64,000 bases of DNA from CAYXGZ01 sp964464755 (GTDB lineage: Bacteria; Planctomycetota; MHYJ01; JACPRB01), in NCBI GenBank assembly GCA_964464755.1, contig CAYXGZ010000016.1, positions 4,660 through 68,659 of the forward strand, written 5' to 3'. The notes below the pieces were generated by a model. It did not search any database. It saw nothing but the letters and a program-made list of their open reading frames with translations, and was not told the DNA's origin. Made by a program: the position numbers and the translations under genes. This document shows, piece after piece, positions 34,146 through 41,435 of the stretch (position 1 is the first letter of the stretch; each line of letters starts with the position of its first letter).

Positions 34146-35327
34146 ATGAGACACGCCCTGTTCCTCCTCCCGCTGCTCCTCGTCGCGTGCGGCGGCGCCA
34201 AGTCCTCCGAGGTCACGGTCACGATCGCCGGGGTGACGATGGCCGACGTCGCGGCCCTGCAGGCCGAACTCGGCAAGCTGCCCGGCGTCTCGGCGGTCCG
34301 GCCCGGGGCCTTCAAGGACGGCCAGGTCGTCTTCGCGCTCGACACGACGCGCACGGGCGGCGAGTTGGCCGCGGAGTTCGCGAAGAGCGCCACGGGCCTG
34401 AAGAACGTGAAGAGCTTCGAGGCCGCGGCGGTGCTCGTGTCCTACGACGGCGCCTCCGCGCCGGTCGCGCCCGCCCCGACCGCCAAGCCCGAGGCCGCCG
34501 GCCCCGGCCCCACCCCCGCCCCGAAGAAGGAGGAGACCGTGAAGGCGCAGAAGGACCCGCTCGCCTACAAGATGCACCAGCTCCCCGCGGGCTCGATCGC
34601 CGTCTTCGAGGGCTGGCAGATCCAGAACACGAGCTCGGACTCGCAGTGGTCGGGCTACGTGACCTGCCCCGCGGGCAAGGAGAACGACTTCCAGCTCATC
34701 GTCATGGTCGGGACGCCCGACGCGTCGACGATCGAGAACCTCTTCACCGAGGGGCCGGCCTACGTGCAGGGCCAGCTGCCCGTCCTGCAGCCCAAGGGCT
34801 CCGGCAAGAACGAGACCTTCGGCGGCGACCCCGCGCTGCGCGTGGACTACGCGGGCGACGCGAACGGCAAGTCCATCCTCGGCCAGGCGATCTTCGTCAA
34901 GAAGCAGGACGTCGCGCTCGGCGTCCTCGGCATCGGCACCCCCGAGGGCTTCAAGGAATACGGGCGCAGCGTCGAGATCGTCGCGCAGAGCGTCACGCTG
35001 AAGCAGACGGCGCTCGACCCGGGCCTCGTCGGCACCTGGGGCTACGAGAAGCACACGTTCAGCGGCTCGGGCTCGACGGCGTTCAGCTCGACGAGCACGC
35101 GCTACATCACGATCTACCCGAACGGCACCTTCAGCGAGTCGGGCGGCCTCTACGCGAACACGCCCGGCGTGATGGCCCAGTCCGAGAGCGGGAACCGCGG
35201 CCGCCTCGTGGCCCGGGGCAACCTGCTGACCTTCCACTACGACGACGGCAAGACGCAGACCCGCGAGTGGAAGTTCGAGGGCGGGTCCGGCCTGAACCTG
35301 AACGGGACGATCTACTTCAAGCAATGA
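34146..35327 (+). CDS. Lipoprotein with HMA-like N-terminal repeat and C-terminal beta domain
   Basis: Lipoprotein of 393 residues (LLLVACGG lipobox). After the Cys there is a segment (EVTVTIAGVTMADVAALQAEL, then VSAVRPGAFKDGQVVFALD) whose beta-alpha-beta pattern recalls heavy-metal-associated domains but lacks their CxxC. A Pro/Ala-rich linker (GPGPTPAPKKEE) follows. The C-terminal domain (GLVGTWGYEKH ... LTFHYDDGKTQTREWKFEG) looks like a lipocalin-type barrel. Function unknown. It shares ATGA with the following gene. Confidence 0.6.
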   Translation: MRHALFLLPLLLVACGGAKSSEVTVTIAGVTMADVAALQAELGKLPGVSAVRPGAFKDGQVVFALDTTRTGGELAAEFAKSATGLKNVKSFEAAAVLVSYDGASAPVAPAPTAKPEAAGPGPTPAPKKEETVKAQKDPLAYKMHQLPAGSIAVFEGWQIQNTSSDSQWSGYVTCPAGKENDFQLIVMVGTPDASTIENLFTEGPAYVQGQLPVLQPKGSGKNETFGGDPALRVDYAGDANGKSILGQAIFVKKQDVALGVLGIGTPEGFKEYGRSVEIVAQSVTLKQTALDPGLVGTWGYEKHTFSGSGSTAFSSTSTRYITIYPNGTFSESGGLYANTPGVMAQSESGNRGRLVARGNLLTFHYDDGKTQTREWKFEGGSGLNLNGTIYFKQ

Positions 35328-36001
35328 GCCCCTCCGAGCTCGACGCCGCCGACCGCGGGCGCGGGGCCCTGCTGGTCGCGCTCGGCACCGCGGCCTGCCT
35401 GGGGCTGCTGGCCCTCGGCCACTTCCTCGCCTTCCCGGCGCTGATGAACCGCCTCGAGGCCCGGCAGCACGTCTGGGCCCTGGACGCGGCTCTCGCGCTG
35501 GTCTTCCTGCTCGACGTCCTCGCGCGGCCGACCTGGACCTGGGCCCACGGCGGGGCGCACCTCGTGCGGCCCTGGCCGCGAGGCCGGGAGCCCGAGGCCC
35601 GGGATCTCGACGATCTCTGGAGCGCGATGTCGCCCGGCACCGGTCCGTCGATCGTGAAGATGCTGCCCCTGGTCGCGTCGTTCACGGACCCCGCGAACCG
35701 CGGGCTGCGGAAGCTGATCTTCCTCGGCGACTTCCTGACGATCCCGCTCTTCGGCTCGCGCATCCTCCGCACGGGCGTGGAGCGGCTCCGGCTGGCCTCG
35801 GCCCGGAACCGGAAGGAGAACCTGGCCGCCGGGGGCGAGCTGACGTCGTGGCTGAAGGCCCAGGGCCCCACCCCGGAGCGCAAGCTGCGCTTCCGGATCT
35901 CGATGGAGCCCGCCTCGATGGCCGGCCTGGCCCTGTCGCGGAACCTCGGCCGCGTCGCGCGCGACACCTCGGCCGGCGAGCCGGTCTACCGCGCCGCGTA
36001 A
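35324..36001 (+). CDS. Uncharacterised membrane protein
   Basis: Protein of 225 residues with two N-terminal transmembrane helices (about 14-38 and 48-66) and a soluble C-terminal part rich in basic residues. I cannot assign a family. It is translated with the upstream lipoprotein through an ATGA overlap, which suggests a membrane-anchored partner of that protein. There is no catalytic motif. Confidence 0.55.
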   Translation: MSPSELDAADRGRGALLVALGTAACLGLLALGHFLAFPALMNRLEARQHVWALDAALALVFLLDVLARPTWTWAHGGAHLVRPWPRGREPEARDLDDLWSAMSPGTGPSIVKMLPLVASFTDPANRGLRKLIFLGDFLTIPLFGSRILRTGVERLRLASARNRKENLAAGGELTSWLKAQGPTPERKLRFRISMEPASMAGLALSRNLGRVARDTSAGEPVYRAA

Positions 36002-36026
36002 CTGTTGCCCGGCCGAAGGCGGCCTG

Positions 36027-36032
36027 TAGAAT
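36027..36032 (+). promoter_or_regulatory. -10 box (TAGAAT) of small gene at 36042
   Basis: TAGAAT followed by 9 nt and ATG 36042. Confidence 0.45.
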
Positions 36033-36041
36033 GTGGAACCC

Positions 36042-36374
36042 ATGAACATCATCGAAGAGCTGAAGCTCGAGCACCCGCTCCAGCTGCGGCACACCTTCCT
36101 CAAGGCCCGCGACGAGAAGCACTACAAGGTCATCACGATCCAGCTCTACGACCGACAGCCCGCCGAGGAGTTCCCGAACTGGGAAGTCAACGTGCAGGAG
36201 GTCGAGGCGAACGGGAAGTGGCGGGTCCTGCTCCAGCCGGTGCTCAAGCGCTTCTTCGACAAGCGCAAGGCGCTGGAGTACCACCAGGCGCTGCTCGAGT
36301 CCTTCGACGACGCGCTGAAGCTGACCGAGCCGGTGAAGAAGGGGGAGCACAAGGCCCCGGCCGGGGGGCATTAG
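36042..36374 (+). CDS. Small conserved-looking cytosolic protein
   Basis: Protein of 110 residues, mostly charged, with a helix-strand pattern (IIEELKLEHPLQLRHTFLKA, YKVITIQLYDRQPAEEFPNWEV, then a helical LKRFFDKRKALEYHQALLESF). No signal peptide or membrane segment. Not recognised. The stop TAG lies within the first 8-bp unit (CATTAGCC) of octamer-array element copy C, the same arrangement as at the phosphatase gene (copy A). Confidence 0.6.
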   Translation: MNIIEELKLEHPLQLRHTFLKARDEKHYKVITIQLYDRQPAEEFPNWEVNVQEVEANGKWRVLLQPVLKRFFDKRKALEYHQALLESFDDALKLTEPVKKGEHKAPAGGH

Positions 36375-36564
36375 CCCGAGAGCCGGAGAGCCCGAAAGCA
36401 AAAAAGCCGGAAAGCCGGAAAGCCAAGGAGCCGGAAAGCTGGAAAGCCGGAAAGCAAGAAAGCCAAAGAGCCTAACAGCCAGAAAGCCAGATGGCCCTCA
36501 TGGACCCTCTGGCTTTCCTGCTTTCCTGCTTTCCTGCTTTCTGGCTCTCTTGCTCCCCGGCTCC
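36369..36564 (+). repeat. Octamer-array inverted-repeat element, copy C
   Basis: About fifteen in-phase left units of GGAAAGCC type (36377-36496, plus CATTAGCC at 36369) precede a core at 36487-36512. Seven right units of CCTGCTTT/CTGGCTCT type (36509-36564) follow. The core, read on the minus strand, matches copy B at 23 of 26 positions. Copy C sits between convergent genes and ends 7 nt before the deacetylase stop codon. Confidence 0.88.
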
Positions 36565-36571
36565 ACGCGCG

Positions 36572-37270
36572 TCATCTCAATCCCCATCTCATCAGCAAGA
36601 GCTCCCATGCAAACCGGGGGCCCCGTATTCTCCCGCTGACGGGCACGCGCTTGAGGGCCGTCGGCTCGCCGTCGCCGAGCGCCCTCCCCTTCCGCGTCGC
36701 CCAGCCCGCCGCGTAGCCCGCCTGCTTGACCGCCGCCTCCGCCGAGGGCGAGTACCGGCCCTGCGGGTAGGCGAAGTGCCGCACGGGCACGCCGAGCTCG
36801 CTCTCGAGCCGCTCCCGCGAGCTCCGGGCCTCCTCGAGCTGCCGGGCCGCGTCGATCTCGTCCATGCGCGGGTGCGTCGCCGAGTGCGAGCCGATCGTCA
36901 TGCCCGCGTCCCGGAGGCGCTTGAGGTCGTCCCAGGAGAGCAGCGGCTCGTTGGGCACGCCGGGGACCTCGTTCCACGAATCGGTCCCGCCCACGGCGCC
37001 CGCCACGATGAAGAACGTGGCCGGGATCTTCCGCTCGACGAGCAGCGGCAGCGCGTGCTCGAGGAGGTCCTTGTAGCCGTCGTCGAAGGTCACGGCGACC
37101 GCGCCCCGGGGCGCCGGGCCCGCGACGAGCGCGTCGAGCGACACGGCCTGCGCCCGCCGCGCGATCACGTCGACGTGCTCGCGGAACGCGACGGGGTCGA
37201 CGTTCATCTTGGGCGGGGCGCCGGGCCGGAAGGCGCCGACGCGGTGGTAGTAGTAGACGGGGAGGGTCAC
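36572..37270 (-). CDS. Polysaccharide deacetylase (NodB-fold)
   Basis: Carbohydrate esterase family 4-like protein of 232 residues. The motifs are TFDDGY (metal-binding/catalytic Asp63-Asp64), HSATH (His129, His133) and YPQGRYS. It probably removes N-acetyl groups from a cell-wall or capsular sugar. No signal peptide is visible, so the enzyme may act on a cytosolic lipid-linked substrate, or the start may be misplaced. GTG overlaps the glycosyltransferase stop (GTGA), so the two form an operon in envelope-glycan synthesis. Confidence 0.85.
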   Translation of the reverse strand: MTLPVYYYHRVGAFRPGAPPKMNVDPVAFREHVDVIARRAQAVSLDALVAGPAPRGAVAVTFDDGYKDLLEHALPLLVERKIPATFFIVAGAVGGTDSWNEVPGVPNEPLLSWDDLKRLRDAGMTIGSHSATHPRMDEIDAARQLEEARSSRERLESELGVPVRHFAYPQGRYSPSAEAAVKQAGYAAGWATRKGRALGDGEPTALKRVPVSGRIRGPRFAWELLLMRWGLR

Positions 37271-38067
37271 TTCACGAGCCCGTTCACGCAGAAGACCGGG
37301 ACCTCGCGGCGCGAGTAGTAGGACTTGTCCTTGCGGCGCGGCACGCGGCGGACGCGGATCTTCTCGTCGATCACGTCGTCCACGTGGTGCGTCCACGCCT
37401 TGCCCCAGAGGCTCACGGGCTTCGCGCCGAGCCGGCGGAAGCGGTTGCGGAGGTCCGAGTCCTCCTTGCCGATCCCGTCGAAGTTCTCGTCGTAGCCGTT
37501 CACGGCGATGTACACGTCGCGGCCGCAGCTGATGTTGCAGCCGTAGACCTTCGGGGTGCGGATCTTGCCGAGCGCGAGGTTGAGCTTGTTCTTGAGGTGC
37601 TGCCAGCGGAAGCGGCGGCGGTCCGCGGCCGTGATGACCTTGTCGACCTCGCCGGCCTCGACCCGCTCCGGCGTCAGGGTCCGGCAGTACTCGGCGGAGA
37701 GCCGGAGGTAGCCGCCCGCGGCGAACTTCCCGGGGCCGGAGGCCGCGGCGTGCACGCCGACGAAGCCGCGGTGCGGGATGCAGTCGCCGTCGCTGAGCAG
37801 GACGACGCCCCCCTCCGAGACCTTGAAGCCCTCGTTGACGATCTTGGAGCGCCGGTAGCCCTTGTTGGGCTGCCAGACGTGCTTGACCGGGAAGCCCGCG
37901 ACGGCGCGGAAGCCGTCCACGATCGCCTTGGTCTCCTCGTCGGAGCCGTCGTCGCAGACCACGAGCTCGAAGTCCTGGAAATCCTGGCGCTTGAAGCCCG
38001 CGAGCGCGCAGCGGAACGCGTTGGGCTGGTCGAAGATGCTCAGCAGGACGCTGACCTTGGGGGCCAT
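37267..38067 (-). CDS. Glycosyltransferase family 2
   Basis: GT-A fold glycosyltransferase of 266 residues. The family opening SVLLSIFDQPNAFRCAL precedes the DDGS nucleotide-sugar site (VVCDDGSDE) and the DGD metal site (LLSDGDCIPH). ENFDGIGKEDSDLRNRF then matches the acceptor-side ED motif. No transmembrane segment is seen. It is the first gene of the pair with the deacetylase; a TATACT box lies 9 nt before ATG 38067. The acceptor is unknown. Confidence 0.86.
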   Translation of the reverse strand: MAPKVSVLLSIFDQPNAFRCALAGFKRQDFQDFELVVCDDGSDEETKAIVDGFRAVAGFPVKHVWQPNKGYRRSKIVNEGFKVSEGGVVLLSDGDCIPHRGFVGVHAAASGPGKFAAGGYLRLSAEYCRTLTPERVEAGEVDKVITAADRRRFRWQHLKNKLNLALGKIRTPKVYGCNISCGRDVYIAVNGYDENFDGIGKEDSDLRNRFRRLGAKPVSLWGKAWTHHVDDVIDEKIRVRRVPRRKDKSYYSRREVPVFCVNGLVK

Positions 38068-38076
38068 CGGGATCCC

Positions 38077-38082
38077 AGTATA
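38077..38082 (-). promoter_or_regulatory. -10 box (TATACT) of glycosyltransferase gene
   Basis: TATACT on the minus strand followed by 9 nt and ATG. Divergent from the box at 38122. Confidence 0.5.
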
Positions 38083-38121
38083 GTCCGCCCCGGCCGCGTT
38101 GAAAACCGCGCCCGGGCGGGG

Positions 38122-38127
38122 TACCCT
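38122..38127 (+). promoter_or_regulatory. -10 box (TACCCT) of leaderless Fe-S protein gene
   Basis: TACCCT followed by 7 nt and GTG 38135; this selects 38135 over the upstream TTG at 38099. Confidence 0.5.
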
Positions 38128-38134
38128 GCAGTCG

Positions 38135-38596
38135 GTGTCCCCCGAACCCGACTACCTCTGCCGCTGTTACCGCGTCACGGCGAAGACCGTGGAGGACGCC
38201 ATCCGGGCCGCGGGGCTGAAGACGGTCGAGGAGGTCACGAAGGCCACGGGCGCCGCGGGCGGCTGCTCGTCGTGCTACGACGACGTCCAGGCCGTCCTCG
38301 ACCGCGTCCACGGGGTGAAGCGCGAGCGGCCCCCCGAGGACCCGCTCAGCGACATGGAGAAGCGGGAGATCGTCCTGCGCACCGTCGACGAGCTGGTGCG
38401 GAAGCCCTGGGCGCTCAACGGCCTCGAGCTGCACGTGCTCGGCGTGGAGGGCGACCGCGTCTTCGCGCGGATCCAGGGGCCGGACGCGGGCACGACCCGG
38501 GCGTCCGTGTTGACGCTCAAGTGGTTCCTCGTGAGAATGATGTCCAACGCCTGCGGGCGGAAGATGCAACTCGTCGAGCTGATCCCCGAACCATGA
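38135..38596 (+). CDS. BFD-type [2Fe-2S] protein with NifU-C-like domain lacking CxxC
   Basis: Protein of 153 residues. The N-terminal BFD-like domain carries Cys9, Cys11, Cys44 and Cys47 (LCRCYRV ... GGCSSCYDDV), the usual [2Fe-2S] ligand set of bacterioferritin-associated ferredoxins. The second half (LRTVDELVRKPWALNGLELHVLGVEGDRVFARIQG) resembles the NifU C-terminal scaffold domain, but the GACxxC motif is replaced by GPDAGTT. It may therefore be a non-cluster-binding partner. This fusion of half-domains is unusual. The stop overlaps the phosphoesterase start by ATGA. Confidence 0.7.
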   Translation: MSPEPDYLCRCYRVTAKTVEDAIRAAGLKTVEEVTKATGAAGGCSSCYDDVQAVLDRVHGVKRERPPEDPLSDMEKREIVLRTVDELVRKPWALNGLELHVLGVEGDRVFARIQGPDAGTTRASVLTLKWFLVRMMSNACGRKMQLVELIPEP

Positions 38597-39348
38597 AGCG
38601 CACCGCGGTCTTCTCGGACATCCACAGCAACCTCGAGGCGCTCGCCGCGTGCCTGAAGGACGCGGAGGAGCAGGGCTGCGAGGAGATCGTCTGCCTCGGC
38701 GACCTCGTGGGCTACGGCCCCGACCCGCGCCAGGTCATCCGCATCGCCCGCAAGCGCTTCCGCTTCACCCTCATGGGCAACCACGAGGAGGGCATCCTCC
38801 ACATGCCCGTCGGCTTCAACTGGAAGGCCGAGGCCTCCGCGTGGTGGACCAAGGACCAGCTGAAGTCGAAGCGCCACCCGCCCGCCGAGAACAAGGCGCT
38901 CTGGTCGTACCTCGAGCGCGCTCCCCGCTTCCTCGAGGAGGGCGACGTGCTCTGGGTCCACGCCTCGCCGCTGGACCCGACGAAGGAGTACGTGATGCCG
39001 GAGGCGAGCCTGCACCGCGAGTACATGAAGACGATCTTCGCGAGGATCAAGCGCGTCGCCTTCGGCGGGCACACGCACCTGCCGGGGATCTTCTTCCAGG
39101 ACCGCCCCTTCCTCACGCAGGGCGAGGTCCCCGCCGACTTCCCCCTCATGGGCCAGAAGTTCTTCGTGAACGTCGGCTCGGTCGGCCAGCCCCGCGACGG
39201 CGACACGCGGTCCTGCTACGTGATCTTCGACGGGACCTACGTGACGTTCCGGCGCGTCGTCTACGACTACCGCATCACCGCGCGGCGCATCAAGCGCATC
39301 AAGCGCCTGCCCAACGCGCTGGGGGCGCGGCTGGCCGTCGGGTTGTAG
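38593..39348 (+). CDS. Metallophosphoesterase (YfcE/MJ0936-like)
   Basis: Calcineurin-like phosphoesterase of 251 residues with all five metal motifs: FSDIHSN (Asp9, His11), CLGDLVGYG, MGNHEEG, VHAS and FGGHTHLPG. The overall layout fits protein/nucleotide phosphodiesterases of the MJ0936 type. An added basic C-terminal tail (RITARRIKRIKRL) could bind nucleic acid. It is coupled to the BFD-like gene. Confidence 0.86.
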   Translation: MKRTAVFSDIHSNLEALAACLKDAEEQGCEEIVCLGDLVGYGPDPRQVIRIARKRFRFTLMGNHEEGILHMPVGFNWKAEASAWWTKDQLKSKRHPPAENKALWSYLERAPRFLEEGDVLWVHASPLDPTKEYVMPEASLHREYMKTIFARIKRVAFGGHTHLPGIFFQDRPFLTQGEVPADFPLMGQKFFVNVGSVGQPRDGDTRSCYVIFDGTYVTFRRVVYDYRITARRIKRIKRLPNALGARLAVGL

Positions 39349-39379
39349 CGGCCCCGCATGGCCGCTCCGCGGGGGCCGC
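39348..39379 (+). terminator. GC-rich hairpin after the phosphoesterase gene
   Basis: GCGGCCCCGC pairs with GCGGGGGCCGC (one bulged G) around an 11-nt loop. The left arm starts at the stop codon. No U tract follows, so termination is uncertain; it may be an mRNA 3'-end stem. Confidence 0.4.
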
Positions 39380-39382
39380 TCA

Positions 39383-39427
39383 CCCCGAGCGAGGCGCAGC
39401 CCGCAGGGCGCGAGCCGAGTCGAGGGG
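39383..39427. repeat. REP-like imperfect palindrome
   Basis: CCCCGAGCGAG near the left end mirrors GAGTCGAGGGG at the right end around a GC-rich centre. It fills the short gap between convergent genes. It looks like a repetitive extragenic palindrome, but only one copy was noticed here. Confidence 0.4.
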
Positions 39428-40135
39428 TTATAGCTTCCGCGCCGAGAGGTGAAACGCGGCCGTGAAGCGCGAGGTCTCCACCCCCGTCGCCTCGAGGATC
39501 TTCACGTCGACGAAGCCCGCCGCCTCCAGCTTCCCCCGGAGCACCGCCCCGGTCAGCGCGCCCGCCACTCAGCCCGCCCAGGCGTCCGGGTCGGCCAGGA
39601 CCTCCGCGGGCACGTCGGACTTCAGCACGAGGTCCGCGGCCGCGAGCCGGCCCCGCGGCTTGAGCACGCGGTGGATCTCGCGGAACGCGTCGTCCTTCGA
39701 GGGGACCAGGTTCAGGACGCCGTTCGAGACGGCGAGGTCGACCGAGGCGTCCGGCCAGGGCAGGCGCTCGATCAGGCCCTCGCGGAACTCCGCGCCCTCG
39801 GGCCAGGGCGGCGGCGGGAGCAGCTCCGGCGTGAGATCGACGCCCAGCGCGCGGGCCGCGCCGAGCTTGAGCGCGACGAGGACGTCGACGCCCGAGCCGC
39901 AGCCCAGGTCGAGCACCGTGCCGCCGCGCGGCGGGCGGCCCAGGCTCCAGGGATTGCCGACGCCGACGAAGCGGCCGAGCACCGGCCCGGGGATCCCCTC
40001 GAGCCACTCGGGTCGGTAGTGCCGGGCCTTCAGGCCCTCGGCACCGACGGCGTAGGGGAAGCGGCCCTCGGGGCGTTCCGCGACCTCGCGGTACTTCCTC
40101 CGCACCGCGTCGCGGAGTTCCCCGGCATCCGCCAT
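39428..40135 (-). CDS. ArsM-like SAM methyltransferase, selenocysteine-containing (in-frame UGA at codon 189)
   Basis: Read through one TGA (39571-39569), the gene encodes 235 residues. Class-I methyltransferase motifs are present: VLDLGCGSGVDVLVA, GVDLTPE, and SNGVLNLVPSKDDAFREIHRVLKPRGRL. Around the TGA the protein reads DAWAG-U-VAGAL, which aligns with WGECLGGAL of arsenite methyltransferases. Sec therefore replaces the catalytic arsenic-binding Cys (Cys156 in human AS3MT, from memory). The later GFC Cys of that family is Val here. Coding continues after the TGA with normal composition to a TAA. The ATG has a GGAAGGA SD and lies 34 nt after the Uxx-star gene, in the moaA operon. Arsenic is the inferred substrate; selenium or tellurium is possible. 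Confidence 0.85.
39536..39571 (-). other. Sec UGA codon with candidate bacterial SECIS stem-loop
   Basis: TGA (39571-39569) is followed after 16 nt by a seven-pair stem (CCGGGGC at 39552-39546 with GCTCCGG at 39542-39536, including one G-U pair). The loop is GGT. The distance and G-containing apical loop fit bacterial SECIS elements, where SelB binds just downstream of the UGA. Thermodynamic folding was not run. Confidence 0.6.
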
Positions 40136-40169
40136 GGACGGTCCTTCCAACGGAAGGGGCTCAGACTCC

Positions 40170-40394
40170 TCAGCCGCCCCCGTAGCCCACGGTCACCTTC
40201 CCGGCCTCGAGGAGCACCGGGACCTTGCGGTCGCCGCGGGAGAGCTTCAGCATCTCGGCCAGCAGGGCGGGGTCCGCCTTCACGTCGAGGTACTCGACCG
40301 CGTAGCCCTTCTGCGCGAAATCCTTCCGCGCGGCGGTCGTGTAGGGTCACCCTTCCTTGCCGTAGATCCTCACCTTCAGCTCGGTGCCGGGCAT
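40170..40394 (-). CDS. Uxx-star family glutaredoxin-like selenoprotein (in-frame UGA at codon 16)
   Basis: Reading through TGA (40349-40347) gives 74 residues: a beta1 strand (ELKVRIYGKEG), then U16-P17-Y18-T19 where glutaredoxins have CPYC, a helix (AARKDFAQKGY), the VEYLDVKAD strand, and the cis-Pro segment RKVPVLLEAG. It ends in GYGGG. This matches Uxx-star (seleno)proteins, which have selenium at the first redox position and no resolving Cys. The ATG is 1 nt beyond the moaA stop with a strong GGAGGT SD inside moaA. A small CCGC/GCGG stem starts about 10 nt after the TGA; it is a weak SECIS candidate. The role is probably thiol-selenol reduction for its neighbour; this is inference. Confidence 0.83.
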
Positions 40395-40395
40395 C

Positions 40396-41388
40396 TCAAC
40401 CTCCGATCGAGTACATGGGGCGCTTCGGCTGCAGGAACCCGGGGTCGTTGATCCCGTGGCCCGCCTCCTTGCGCCAGGTCGCCTTCGTGACGACGTCCAC
40501 GATCTCCGCGTCGGTCGCCGGGCCGCGCAGCAGCGCGCGCAGGTCCGTCTCGCCGTGCGAGAACAGGCAGGTCCGGAGCTTCCCCTCGGCCGTGACGCGG
40601 ATGCGGTCGCAGGCGAAGCAGAACGGCTCGGTGACGCTCGCGATGATGCCGATGTCGCCGACGCCGTCGGCGAAGCGGAAGAGGCGGGCGGGGTCCGAGA
40701 GCGCGCCCTCGTGGAGCGGCTCCAGCGGCCCGACCTCCGCGCGGATGCGCTCGAGGATCTCCGCCGCCGGGAAGACCTTGTCGCGCGACCAGGTCCCGTC
40801 GCCGTCGAGGGGCATGAACTCGATGTAGCGGACCCGGTACGGCCCGCGGCGGGCCATGCGGGCGAACTCGGAGACCTCGTCGTCGTTCACGCCGCGCAGC
40901 ACGACCATGTTGATCTTCAGCGGCGAGTAGCCGAGGCGCTCCGCCTCGCGGATGCCCTCGAGCACCTCCTCGAGGCCGTCGCGCCGGGCGAGCCGCCGGA
41001 AGCGCTCGGGCACGAAGGTGTCGAGGCTGACGTTGAGCCGCCGCAGGCCCGCGTCCCAGAGCGGCTTCGCGAGCTGCTTGAGCAGCAGGCCGTTCGTCGT
41101 GAGGGAGATGTCCTCGAGGCCCGGCAGCGAGGCGAGCTTCGAGACGAGCAGCGGCAGGTCCTTGCGCGCGGTCGGCTCGCCTCCGGTCAGCCGGAACTTC
41201 TGGATGCCCGCGGCGATGAGGATCCGGCCCAGCCGCTCCAGCTCCTCGAAGGTGAGGATCTCGGAGTGCGGCAGCCACTCCGGCTTCTCGGGCATGCAGT
41301 AGACGCAGCGGAAGTTGCAGCGGTCCGTCACCGAGATCCGGCAGTTGCGGATCCGGCGGCCGTGGGCGTCGCGCAGCTCGATGGCCAT
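40396..41388 (-). CDS. moaA: GTP 3',8-cyclase MoaA (molybdenum cofactor biosynthesis)
   Basis: Radical-SAM enzyme of 330 residues that makes 3',8-cyclo-7,8-dihydro-GTP, the first step of molybdopterin synthesis. The SAM cluster is Cys24-x3-Cys28-x2-Cys31 (CNFRCVYC). The second [4Fe-4S] motif is FCFACDRIR...RTC near residues 258-275. The C-terminal GG required for activity is present (SIGG). This pathway feeds Mo/W enzymes such as the formate dehydrogenase at 1-2922. It is the first gene of an operon with two selenoprotein genes. TAAGTT lies 7 nt before ATG 41388. Confidence 0.92.
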   Translation of the reverse strand: MAIELRDAHGRRIRNCRISVTDRCNFRCVYCMPEKPEWLPHSEILTFEELERLGRILIAAGIQKFRLTGGEPTARKDLPLLVSKLASLPGLEDISLTTNGLLLKQLAKPLWDAGLRRLNVSLDTFVPERFRRLARRDGLEEVLEGIREAERLGYSPLKINMVVLRGVNDDEVSEFARMARRGPYRVRYIEFMPLDGDGTWSRDKVFPAAEILERIRAEVGPLEPLHEGALSDPARLFRFADGVGDIGIIASVTEPFCFACDRIRVTAEGKLRTCLFSHGETDLRALLRGPATDAEIVDVVTKATWRKEAGHGINDPGFLQPKRPMYSIGG

Positions 41389-41395
41389 CGGATTT

Positions 41396-41401
41396 AACTT
41401 A
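41396..41401 (-). promoter_or_regulatory. -10 box (TAAGTT) of leaderless moaA operon
   Basis: TAAGTT, 7 nt, ATG 41388. The opposing box for the methyltransferase gene is only 22 bp away. Confidence 0.5.
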
Positions 41402-41423
41402 GCAGATCGCCGGGCGCGCTTGC

Positions 41424-41429
41424 TATCCT
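41424..41429 (+). promoter_or_regulatory. -10 box (TATCCT) of leaderless methyltransferase gene
   Basis: TATCCT, 6 nt, ATG 41436. Confidence 0.55.
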
Positions 41430-41435
41430 GCCGCC

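Noticed and set aside
39348..39379. Confident intrinsic terminator after the phosphoesterase
   Set aside because: The stem is strong but there is no U tract, so it is listed at low confidence only.
39569..39571. TGA in the methyltransferase as an ordinary stop or pseudogene mark
   Set aside because: Similarity to ArsM continues downstream in the same frame, the TGA is exactly at a catalytic Cys position, a stem-loop follows, and a second TGA at a redox site is found next door.
40326..40346. A firm SECIS call for the Uxx-star gene
   Set aside because: Only a 4-bp CCGC/GCGG stem with loop CGC was found after the TGA; too weak to assert without folding.
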